The position numbers were made by a program, and so were the translations under genes. Under the pieces are notes generated by a model. That model was not told the DNA's origin. It saw only the letters and a program-made list of their open reading frames with translations, and searched no databases. Positions 49,501 through 60,800 of a DNA stretch of 64,000 nt are shown piece after piece. This DNA comes from Brienomyrus brachyistius (lineage: Eukaryota; Chordata; Actinopteri; Osteoglossiformes; Mormyridae): positions 188,501 through 252,500 of the forward strand of contig NC_064551.1 in the NCBI RefSeq assembly GCF_023856365.1, written 5' to 3'. Numbering within the stretch: the first letter of the stretch is position 1; every line of letters starts with the position of its first letter.

Positions 49501-50192
49501 AGGTTCGAACACAGGACCTCCTGAGTACAGGCATGGTCACTCTGTGTGTCACGCCACCCTCTATTCTACAGCTCAACAGCCCTTAAGGCTTCATTGTGAT
49601 GATCTGCTGGGTGATGTAAATAAAAGCTAAGAACCGGCCAAGGTTCAAAGACAGGACCTCCTGATTGCAGGTATGGTCACTCTGTGTGTCACGCCACCCT
49701 CTATTCTCCAGCTCAACAGCCCTTAAGGCTTCATTGTGATGATCTGCTGGGTGATGTAAATAAAAGCTAAGACCCGGCCCAGGTTCGAAGACAGGACCTC
49801 CTGATTACAGACATGGTCACTCTGTGTGTCACACCACCCTGCATCCTCAGACCCACCAGCCCTCAAGGCTTCATTATGATGATCTGCTGGGTGACGCAAA
49901 TAAAAGCTACAATTCTACCAAGGTTCGAACCAGAGACCGACTGATTGCAGGCATGGTCCCTCTGTGTGTCACGCCACCTTCTATTCTCCAGCTCAACAAC
50001 CCTTAAGGCTTCATTATGATGATCTGCTGGGTGACGTTAATAAAAGCTAAGACTCGGCCGAGGTTTGAACCCATGACCACCTGAGCGCAGGCATGGTTAC
50101 TCTGTGTGTCACACCACACTCTAACTGCCGGCTCACCAGCCCTTAAGGCATCATTACGATGATCTGCTGGGCGACGCAAATAAAAGCTACAA
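40560..50192. repeat. 140-bp satellite array, copy 2 (69 units)
   Basis: First and last unit landmarks at 40630 and 50150 are 9,520 nt apart, exactly 68 x 140. An 11-unit block (1,540 nt) is present three times, with markers at 42264, 43804 and 45344. The 7-unit and 10-unit duplications of copy 1 are absent. Confidence 0.95.
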
Positions 50193-50880
50193 TGATGACA
50201 GCGGGATCATTGTACAACAAAGGAGCCAACTGGACATAAGTGAAGCTAGGCTGAGCTTCCAGTGAATGTCCAGTGGCAAGAGCAAGATTGTTTGGGTTTT
50301 GCTTCAGTGCTGAGTGTCAGTGCAGTTATCTAATAAAGCAGTGTATATTTGCACTGGTGATGATAGCGGCTCTTAACTGTGTGTATATTTGCACTGGTGA
50401 TGATAGCGGCTATTAACAGTGTGTATAATTGTACATATTTCAGGTAAAGGTTCTGATTCTGAGAGGATTAGGCCCCAATTCTGACCGTGGCATATTCTAT
50501 AAAGTTGTCAGAATTTGCTCTCTCTCTCTTTTTGGGTGCCGGACGATTGACCATGGAATAGGTGACTTAGCCCTATGCCTGCTTACACACAGCAAAGAAT
50601 AAATTGCAGTGTCAGGAATAATTGCAGTGTCGGGAAAAACTGAATCAATAAGGATCTGACATACTGACTGGATGTTTGTGCTCACCGTGTTCGGATTGGA
50701 TGCCATGTCATTCTCTGACATGCGGGGAGGTGAAGAACCATCTTTAAGTAAGACACAAATATACATTCATATTCCAGCTCATTATTCAAGACTAAATATG
50801 AAGGAAATGAACTTCATTAAATCCTCAGTAAAGATACACAAGTTACAAATCACACATGATAAACATTCTAATCTATTATG
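50193..50880. other. spacer between the 140-bp array and the 42-bp minisatellite, copy 2
   Basis: Nearly identical to 34754-35441 (one change seen: TTTAAGTAAG for TTTAAGCAAG near 50744). It includes the 40-bp duplication at 50341 and 50381. Confidence 0.75.
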
Positions 50881-51824
50881 GGGATCTATCTGCTCCGGGG
50901 TGTCTGTGTGTGTCTGGGAGCAGGGATCTATCTGCCCCGGGGGGTCTGTGTGTGTCTGGGAGCAGGGATCGATCTCCCCTGGGGGGTCTGTGTGTGTCTG
51001 GGAGCAGGGATCGATCTGCCCCGGGGGATGTGTGTGTGTCTGGGAGCTAGGATCTATCTGCCCTGGGGCGTCTGTGTGTGTCTGGGAGCTGGGATCTATC
51101 TGCCCCGGGGCATCTGTGTGTGTCTGGGAGCAGGGATCTATCTGCCCCGGGGGGTCTGTATGTGTCTGGGAGCAGGGATCTATCTGCCCTCGGGGGTCTT
51201 TGTGTGTCTGGGAGCTGGGATCTATCTGCCCCGGGGCATCTGTGTGTGTCTGGGAGCTGGGATCTATTTGCCCTGGGGTGTCTGTGTGTGTCTGGGAGGT
51301 GGGATGTATCTGCCCCGGGGGGTCTGTGTGTGTCTGGGAGCTGGGATCTATCTGCCCCGGGGGGTCTGTATGTGTCTGGGAGATAGGATCTATCTGCCCC
51401 AGGGCATCTGTGTGTTTCTGAGAGCAGGGATCTATCTGCCCCAGGGGGTCTGTGTGTGTGTCTGGGAGCTGGGATCTATCTGCCCCGGGTGGTCTGTGTG
51501 TCTGGGAGCAGGGATCTATCTGCCCCGGGGAGTCTGTGTGTATCTGGGAGCAGGGATCTATCTGCCCCGGGGCGTCTGTGTGTGTCTGGGAGCTGGGATC
51601 TATCTGCCCTGGGGGGTCTGTGTGTGTCTGGGAGCTGGGATCTATCTGCCCTGGGGGGTCTGTGTGTGTCTGGGAGCTGGGATCTATCTGCCCCGGGGGG
51701 TCTGTATCACTAACCCACCACAGAGTCACAGTATGAAATGGGGGATAATCACACCGTCCAGGACCATGAAAGGTGTACAGGAGACACTGGAGGGTCACGG
51801 TGCCATCGGACTGCGACTTTCTCA
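50782..51824 (-). pseudogene. second Ig-domain exon reading into a 42-bp minisatellite (belongs to V exon copy 3)
   Basis: Same structure as the copy at 35343-36385, also open throughout. The only change I noticed in the minisatellite is GGGCGTCTG against GGGCATCTG (plus strand). The near identity means there has been little time for decay, or that the copies are homogenised. Confidence 0.65.
50881..51707. repeat. 42-bp minisatellite, ~20 units (copy 2)
   Basis: Unit-by-unit match to the array at 35442-36268, including the length variants, offset by exactly 15,439 nt. Confidence 0.95.
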
Positions 51825-52222
51825 CTGTAAGAACACAGAAAGCAAACATTCTACCTCATGTCACTTTCTTTATCTCCCGTTTCTTTCTAGGTCTTAAAAT
51901 GACAGCAGATAAAATGCACAGATGCGCTACAGCCTTAAGCATCGCTGTTTAACCCGAGATTACGGCCTTGTTGGTGACGGACTAAACATCTATCTGGCCA
52001 TTATCCATAACTGCGGATCTAACCAAGTCCTGTCGTTTGTGTCGTCGAAGGAAACTAGAGTTTCTGCGCAGGAAACCAATATAACCAAAGAGAGACATGC
52101 AGACATAAAAGCTTAATTACTGCATGAAAAGCTTCATGCATAAATATATAAAAATGTAAAACAGCTGGTCATGTTTATGAAAAAATTCAAGAGCAATAAT
52201 ATTCCACGAGGGAAACACTCAC

Positions 52223-52540
52223 TGGTAAGAACAGACAGGGAAGCAGCAGCATCATTTCCGTAACGTGATGTATTGATATACTGCCGACATGTATACGATC
52301 CAGCGTCTTCAGCGCTGACATTATTAATGTGTAGAGAGCAGTCAGTCAGCAAACCTAGTCTCCTGTGTTTCTGTGGGTCTCTGATCTTCCCATGAGCGAC
52401 CAGTTCATCAGTAGCTCTGTTTGACCTGTTATTATAGACCCACGTAGTTGAGGGGCAGTTAGGATAAAGTACATTTTTACACTGTAGAGTGACGTCATCT
52501 ACCTATGTGACGTATAAAGCTGGGGATTCCCCACCGGCAC
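52223..52540 (-). pseudogene. Ig V-set exon, copy 3, same stop
   Basis: Essentially identical to copy 2, including YINTS and the TAG. The second Ig exon follows at 51824, with the same spacing as in copy 2. Confidence 0.8.
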
Positions 52541-53198
52541 CTGGAAGAGAAACATGAAAACTCACGGAAACAGTAAACGATTTGGCCACATAAAAACTAC
52601 AAAGCCTCAATAACCCTCTACTCAGCGCGTAGGTGCAGGTGGTAACAGGGCTGCCAGCTTTACTCCGCTGGATGGGGTGAGATTTTCCACGCAGGATAAA
52701 TCTGCACACATGCATTTACATGTATGTTACAGTTGTATTACCTTGTAAATAGTCGGTAGGGTTTGCAAACTTCCCGTCGCTTTTAATGCAGTTAGTGTTA
52801 AGTTTATAATGGAATAACAGAGCTGGCAGCCCTGCGGTGAAGCTCAGCCATCGGCTGCTGGGAAAATCAGCCGCTCCAGCGTTAAACAGGCGGATCGATT
52901 GACCCGATTTAATAAGTAACGTTAGTCTTTGCGCCGTTTCCTTCTTCTGTTTGGTTATTTCGTGCCGGTTCGCTGGCAGTGAGCGCACTCCTGCTATGCT
53001 TGTCTCTTAAAGAACAGACAAATTCGATAAGGATTCTTTTCTTATTTTTGTTTTGTATGGTTTTTGATGTGGACCTTTATTGTCTGATATGAAATAAACT
53101 TATTACTTATTATATTTAATGACTTTTACTGAAAGACTCCTATAGAATCACCTCCAGCTTTCTTTGTATTCCTAGTGCGCGCGCTCCCTCTGCGCATA

Positions 53199-53217
53199 GC
53201 CTCATGGGAGATGTAGT
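53199..53217 (-). promoter_or_regulatory. ZNF143-like motif, copy 3
   Basis: Identical to the motif at 24143-24161, in macro-repeat copy 3. Confidence 0.35.
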
Positions 53218-54016
53218 GCAATCCCAACACCTGGGAGAGAAACATGAAAACTCACTAAAACAGCAAACGATTTAGTCAAATAATTCACTCTATCCGGGGC
53301 GTGATTTAGCTCATAAAATAAATACCTCGGACTGTCTAGAGCGTAATTATGGTCTGTCATGACTAGGCTTTTACTTGTTTAGCTAGATATTAATTTATGA
53401 AAGACAGTCTCTGATATAAGGCTATTATGAGGTGATTAAAGTGTGATTTTAAAGCGGACGAATCCCCCCCCGCGGAGCTGGTCCGCTAAATTCGGTCGGC
53501 GCATCGTTAGCCGGTGAATCGACAGCGGCAGGTCGCGTTAGTTACCATTATGTTCCATATTCAGGTTTCCGACTTTAATAACATTTAATAAAAGCAAGGT
53601 ATGCAATTATTAGTGACAGATTTTTCATGTCCAATACACAGATAACGATGTACACCGATTATTTTTGCGGTACGAGCCATCTCACAGTTTGTGGAAAATC
53701 TTGGTATTAGCTAAGAAAATTGGTAATTTCTGCTCTAATTAGATGCTGGTTTAACATTTTGGGTTCATGGCAACTAGCTATTTCACATCCCTTAGTTTTC
53801 CAGATTTCTTTAGGGGCGAATTTTGATTAAGTATTGAATGTTCGTGTTTATCCATATAGTAATCGTTTAATAACTTTAAAACTAAAAATGACCGGCACAT
53901 GTAGTGAAGTGTGCTTTGATTAGTAGCTTATGGGTGACACTGTGTTACAAACTGGATCTGCTCTGACCCGTACGTATTTGAGAGTCAAAAGTTAAATTCA
54001 GAGCAGGGCTGAATGG

Positions 54017-54118
54017 GACTGGTGCGTGGCTCACTGGGCTAAGTCGCTGTGCTTGTGATCGGAAAGTTGAGGTTGGTGGTTCAAGCCCGCCCTCAGCAGG
54101 GTGGTTGCCGGGCAGACC
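54017..54118 (+). mobile_element. tRNA-like SINE head, copy 3
   Basis: Same sequence as 24961-25062, in macro-repeat copy 3. The microsatellite after it is longer by one GAGTGTGTG-type unit (9 nt). Confidence 0.7.
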
Positions 54119-54236
54119 CTTGAAAGCACTGACTGGCCCTGTGGTGTGTGGCGTGTGGAGTGTGTGGAGTGTGTGGAGTGTGTGTGGTGTGTGTGGTGAG
54201 TGTGGAGTGAGAGAGAGATCACACTGCAGGATCAGT

Positions 54237-54295
54237 CAGTGTGCTCGAGGGCCTGCCCTGTAGCTATTGTGCTGAGGGCAGGCTCGAGCACACTG
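54237..54295. repeat. strong hairpin, copy 3
   Basis: Identical to the hairpin at 25172-25230. Confidence 0.85.
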
Positions 54296-54364
54296 ACTTG
54301 ATCACAAGCACAGAGGATTAGCCACACACCAGTCCATTTTTCAAAAAAAAATTTTGGCAAAAAA

Positions 54365-57300
54365 AAAAAATGCCCTGTGATTATCTGGCCAAGGCTGGGC
54401 TTGAACCAGCAACCTTCTGATCACAGATACAGAGGCTTAGCCTGCAGCGCCACTCGCCATCCCTGTGTGTGTCCTCTTTTTCGTATATATGTTGTGTTTT
54501 TCCCCCCCAATTTGGCCAAACGAAGGATTCACACGCATGTAGCACCTATCTCTATGTGTTAGAGTTAAAGCCCTTGCTCTGTGATTTTTCTGCCACGGCT
54601 GGGCTTGAACCAGCGACCATCAGATCACAGATACAGAGGCTTAGCCTGCTGCGCCACTCACCTCCCCAGGGGGTGTGGCCTGTATTTCGTATATATGTCT
54701 TTTTTATTTCCATAGCTTGCCAAATAAAGGATTCACACATGTACCACCTCCTATTTTTTCTGCCAAGGCTGGGCTTGAACCAGCAACCTTCTGATCACAG
54801 ATACAGAGGCTTAGCCTGCAGCGCCACTCGCCATCCCTGTGTGTGTCCTCTTTTTCGTATATATGTTGTGTTTTTCCCCCCAATCTGGCCAAACGAAGGA
54901 TTCACACGCATGTAGCACCTATCTCTATGTGTTAGAGTTAAAGCCCTTGCTCTGTGATTTTTCTGCCACGGCTGGGCTTGAACCAGCGACCATCAGATCA
55001 CAGATACAGAGGCTTAGCCTGCTGCGCCACTCACCTCCCCAGGTGGTGTGGCCTGTATTTCGTATATATGTCTTTTTTATTTCCATAGCTTGCCAAATAA
55101 AGGATTCACACATGTACCACCTCCTATTTTTTCTGCCAAGGCTGGGCTTGAACCAGCAACCTTCTGATCACAGATACAGAGGCTTAGCCTGCAGCGCCAC
55201 TCGCCATTCCTGTGTGTGTGTCCTCTTTTTCATATATATGTTGTGTTTTTCCCCCCAATCTGGCCAAACAAAGGACTCACACGCATGTAGCACCTATCTC
55301 TATGTGTTAGAGTTAAAACCCTTGCTCTGTGATTTTTCTGCCAAGGCTGGGCTTGAACCAGCGACCATCAGATCACAGATACAGAGGCTTAGCCTGCTGC
55401 GCCACTCACCTCCCCAGGGGGTGTGGCCTGTATTTCGTATATATGTCTTTTTTATTTCCCTAGCTTACCAAATAAAGGATTCACACATGTACCACCTCCT
55501 ATTTCTTCTGCCAAGGCTGGGCTTGAACCAGCAACCTTCTGATCATAGACACAGAAGCTTAGCCTGTAGTGCCACTCACCACCCTAGCACGTGTTTTCTT
55601 TTTCGTATATATGTCTTTTTTTCCCTATCTTACCAAACAAAGGATTCACAACCATGTAGCACCTGTCTCTATGTGTTAGAGTTAAAGCCCTTGCTCTGCG
55701 ATTTTTCTGCCAAGGCTGGGCTTGAACCAATGACCATCAGATCGCAGATACAGAGGCTTAGCCTGCTGCGCCACTCACCTCCCCAAGGGGTGTGGCCTGT
55801 ATTTTGTATATGTCTTTTTTATTTCCCTTGCTTACCAAATAAAGAATTCACACATGTACCACCTCCTATTTTTTCTGCCAAGGCTGGGCTTGAACCAGCA
55901 ACCTTCTGATCACAGATACAGAGGCTTAGCCTGCAGCGCCACTCGCCATTCCTGTGTGTGTGTCCTCTTTTTCATATATATGTTGTGTTTTTCCCCCCAA
56001 TCTGGCCAAACAAAGGACTCACACGCATGTAGCACCTATCTCTATGTGTTAGAGTTAAAACCCTTGCTCTGTGATTTTTCTGCCAAGGCTGGGCTTGAAC
56101 CAGCGACCATCAGATCACAGATACAGAGGCTTAGCCTGCTGCGCCACTCACCTCCCCAGGGGGTGTGGCCTGTATTTCGTATATATGTCTTTTTTATTTC
56201 CCTAGCTTACCAAATAAAGGATTCACACATGTACCACCTCCTATTTCTTCTGCCAAGGCTGGGCTTGAACCAGCAACCTTCTGATCATAGACACAGAAGC
56301 TTAGCCTGTAGTGCCACTCACCACCCTAGCACGTGTTTTCTTTTTCGTATATATGTCTTTTTTTCCCTATCTTACCAAACAAAGGATTCACAACCATGTA
56401 GCACCTGTCTCTATGTGTTAGAGTTAAAGCCCTTGCTCTGCGATTTTTCTGCCAAGGCTGGGCTTGAACCAATGACCATCAGATCGCAGATACAGAGGCT
56501 TAGCCTGCTGCGCCACTCACCTCCCCAAGGGGTGTGGCCTGTATTTTGTATATGTCTTTTTTATTTCCCTTGCTTACCAAATAAAGAATTCACACATGTA
56601 CCACCTCCTATTTTTTCTGCCAAGGCTGGGCTTGAACCAGCAACCTTCTGATCACAGATACAGAGGCTTAGCCTACAGCGCCACTCGCCATCCCTGTGTG
56701 TGTCCTCTTTTTCGTATATATGTTGTGTTTTTCCCCCCAATCTGGCCAAACGAAGGATTCACACGCATGTAGCACCTATCTCTATGTGTTAGAGTTAAAG
56801 CCCTTGCTCTGTGATTTTTCTGCCACGGCTGGGCTTGAACCAGCGACCATCAGATCACAGATACAGAGGCTTAGCCTGCTGCGCCACTCACCTCCCCAGG
56901 GGGTGTGGCCTGTATTTCGTATATATGTCTTTTTTATTTCCATAGCTTGCCAAATAAAGGATTCACACATGTACCACCTCCTATTTTTTCTGCCAAGGCT
57001 GGGCTTGAACCAGCAACCTTCTGATCACAGATACAGAGGCTTAGCCTGCAGCGCCACTCGCCATTCCTGTGTGTGTGTCCTCTTTTTAATATATATGTTG
57101 TGTTTGTCCCCCCAATCTGGCCAAACAAAGGACTCACACGCATGTAGCACCTATCTCTATGTGTTAGAGTTAAAACCCTTGCTCTGTGATTTTTCTGCCA
57201 AGGCTGGGCTTGAACCAGCGACCATCAGATCACAGATACAGAGGCTTAGCCTGCTGCGCCACTCACCTCCCCAGGGGGTGTGGCCTGTATTTCGTATATA

Positions 57301-57862
57301 TGTCTTTTTTATTTCCCTAGCTTACCAAATAAAGGATTCACACATGTACCACCTCCTATTTCTTCTGCCAAGGCTGGGCTTGAACCAGCAACCTTCTGAT
57401 CATAGACACAGAAGCTTAGCCTGTAGTGCCACTCACCACCCTAGCATGTGTTTTCTTTTTCGTATATATGTCTTTTTTTCCCTATCTTACCAAACAAAGG
57501 ATTCACAACCATGTAGCACCTGTCTCTATGTGTTAGAGTTAAAGCCCTTGCTCTGCGATTTTTCTGCCAAGGCTGGGCTTGAACCAATGACCATCAGATC
57601 GCAGATACAGAGGCTTAGCCTGCTGCGCCACTCACCTCCCCAAGGGGTGTGGCCTGTATTTTGTATATGTCTTTTTTATTTCCCTTGCTTACCAAATAAA
57701 GAATTCACACATGTACCACCTCCTATTTCTTCATCCAAGGCTGGGCTTGAACCAGCAACCTTCTGATCATAGACACAGAAGCTTAGCCTGTAGTGCCACT
57801 CACCACCCCAGCATGTGTTTTCTTTTTCGTATATATGTCTTTTTTTCCCTATCCCTTTTTTC
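54365..57862 (-). repeat. tandem array of tRNA-like SINE units, copy 3 (19 units)
   Basis: Nineteen B-box cores run from 54396 to 57742, ten more than in copies 1 and 2. The added ~1.86 kb keeps the alternating 204/170 spacing. The block 54839-55909 recurs at 56696-57766 (shift 1,857 nt), with a shorter repeat of part of it between, so growth was by whole-dimer duplication. Confidence 0.9.
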
Positions 57863-60800
57863 CCTGATTGCAGGTATGGTCACTCTGTGTGTCACGCCAC
57901 CCTGCATCCGCTGACCCACCAGCCCTCAAGGCTTCATTATGATGATCTGCTGGGCGACGCAAATAAAAGACACGACGACGCCAAGGTTCAAACCAGGGAC
58001 CTACTGATTGCAGGTATGATCACTCTGTGTTGCACGCCACCGCCAATTCTCTGACCCGTCAGCCCTTAAGGCTTCATTATGATGATCTGCTGGGCGACGC
58101 AAATAAAAGATAAGACTATGCCGAGGTTCGAACACAGGACCGCCTGAGCGCAGGTATGGTCACTCTGTGCTTCACGCCACCCTCTATTCTCCAGCTCAAC
58201 AGCCCTTAAGGCTTCATTATGATGATCTGCTGGGCGATGCAAATAAAAGCTACAATTATACCGAGGTTCGAACCAGGGACCTCCTGAGTGCAGGCATGGT
58301 CACTCTGTGTGTCACGCCACCCTCTATTCTCCAGCTTAACAGCCCTTAAGGCTTCATTATGATGATCTGCTGGGCGATGCAAATAAAAGCTACAATTATA
58401 CCGAGGTTCGAACCAGGGACCTCCTGATTGCAGGTATGGTCACTCTGTGTGTCACGCCACCCTGCATCCTCTGACCCACCAGCCCTCAAGGCTTCTTTAT
58501 GATGATTTGCTGGGTGATGTAAATAAAAGCTAAGACTCGGCCGAGGTTCAAACACAGGACCTCCTGAGTGCAGGAATGGTCACTCTGTGTGTCACGCCAC
58601 CCTCTATTCGCCAGCTCAACAGTCCTTAAGGCTTCATTATGATGATCTGCTGGGTGATGTAAATAAGAGCTAAGACCCGCCAGAGTTTCGAACACAGGAC
58701 CTCCTGATTACAGGTATGGTCACTCTGTGTGTCACGCCACCTTCTATTCTCCAGCTCAACAGCCCTTAAGGCTTCATTATGAGGATCTGCTGGGCGACGC
58801 AAATAAAAGCTACAATTATACCGAGGTTCGAACCAGGGACCTACTGATTGCAGGTATGGTCACTCTGTGTGTCACGCCACCTTCTATTCTCTAGCTCACC
58901 AGCCCTTAAGGCTTCATTATGATGATCTGCTGGGTGACGCAAATAAAAGATAAGACTCGGCCAAGGTTTGAACCCAGGACATCCTGATTACAGGTATGGT
59001 CACTCTGTGTGTCACGCCAACCTGCATCCTCTGACCCGCCAGCCCTCAAGTCTTCATTATGATGATCTGCTGGGCGACGCAAATAAAAGCTAAGACTCGT
59101 GCAAGGTTTGAAACCAGGACCTCCTGATTACAGGTATGGTCACTCTGTGTGCTACACCACCCTGCATCCTGCGACCCACCAGCCCTCAAGGCTTCATTAT
59201 GATGATCTGCTGGGTGACGTAAATAAAACCTGAGAGTCGGCCGAGGTTCGAACACAGGACCTCCTGAGTGCAGGCAAGGTCACTCTGTGTGTCACGCCAC
59301 CTTCGATTCTCCAGCTCAGCAGCCCTTAAGGCTTCATTATGATGATCTGCTGGGCGACGCAAATAAAAGTTACAATTCTACCGAGGTTCGGACACAGGAC
59401 CTCCTGAGTACAGGCATGGTTACTCTGTGTGTCACGCCACTCTCTATTCTCTAGCTCAACAGCCCTTAAGGCTTCATTTTGATGATCTGTGGGGCGACGC
59501 AAATAAAATCTATCATTCTACCGAGGTTCGAACCCAGGACCTCCTGATTGCAGGCATGGTCACTCTGTGTGTCACACCACCCTCTATTCTCCAGCTCAAC
59601 AGCCGTTAAGGCTTCATTATGATGATCTACTGGGCGACACAAATAAAAGTTACAATTCTACCGAGGTTCGAACCAGGGACCTACTGATTGCAGGTATGGT
59701 CACTCTGTGTGTCACACCACCCTGCATCCTCTGACCCACCAGCCCTCAAGGCTTCATTATGATGATCTGCTGGGCGACGTAAATAAAAGCTAAGACTCAG
59801 CCGAGGTTCGAACACAGGACCTCCTGAGTGCAGGCATAGTCACTCTGTGTGTCACGCCACCTTCTATTCTCCAGCTCAGCAGCCCTTAAGGCTTCATTGT
59901 GATGATCTGCTGGGTGACGTAAATAAAAGCTAAGACCCAGCCGAGGTTCGAACACAGGACCTCCTGAGTGCAGGCATGGCCAGTCTGTGTGTCACGCCAC
60001 CCTCTATTCTCCAGCTCAACAGCCCTTAAGGCTTCATTATGATGATTTGCTGGGTGATGTAAATAAAAGCTAAGACTCGGCCGAGGTTCAAACACAGGAC
60101 CTCTTGAGTGCAGGCATGGTCACTCTGTGTGTCACACCACCTTCGATTCTCCAGCTCAGCACCCCTTAAAGCTTCATTATGATGATCTGCTGGGTGATGT
60201 AATTAAAAGCTAAGACCCGGCCGAGGGTCGAACACAGGACCACCTGAGTGCAGGCATGGTCACTCTGTATGTCACGCCACCCTCTATTCTGCCGCTCAAC
60301 AGCCCTCAAGGCTTCATTATGATGATCTGCTGGGTGACGTAAATAAAAGCTAAGACTCGGCCGAGGTTTGAACCCAGGACCACCTGAGCGCAGGCACGGT
60401 TACTCTGTGTGTCACACCACCCTCTAACTGCCAGCTCACCAGCCCTTAAGGCATCATTATGATGAACCGCCGGGCGACGCAAATAAAAGCTACCATTCTA
60501 CCGAGGTTCGAACCAGGGACCGTCTGATTGCAGGCATGGTCACTCTGTGTGTCACACCACCCTCTATTCTTCAGCTCTACAGCCCTTAAGGCTTCATTAT
60601 GATGATCTGCTGGGCGACGCAAATAAAAGTTACAAATCTACCGAGGTTCGAATCAGGGACCTCCTGATTGCAGACATGGTCACTCAGTGCGTCACGCCAC
60701 CCTCTATTCTCCAGCTCAACAGCCGTTAAGGCTTCATTATGATGATCTGCTGGGTGACGTAAATTAAAGATACAGTTATACCGAGGTTCGAACCAGGGAC

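Larger units (their letters stand above)
36448..51886. repeat. macro-repeat copy 2 (15,439 bp)
   Basis: It has the same content and order as copy 1. The V exon starts 13,617 nt after that of copy 1. The extra length is 13 additional 140-bp units (1,820 nt) plus tiny indels. Outside the arrays it is almost identical to copy 3. Confidence 0.95.
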
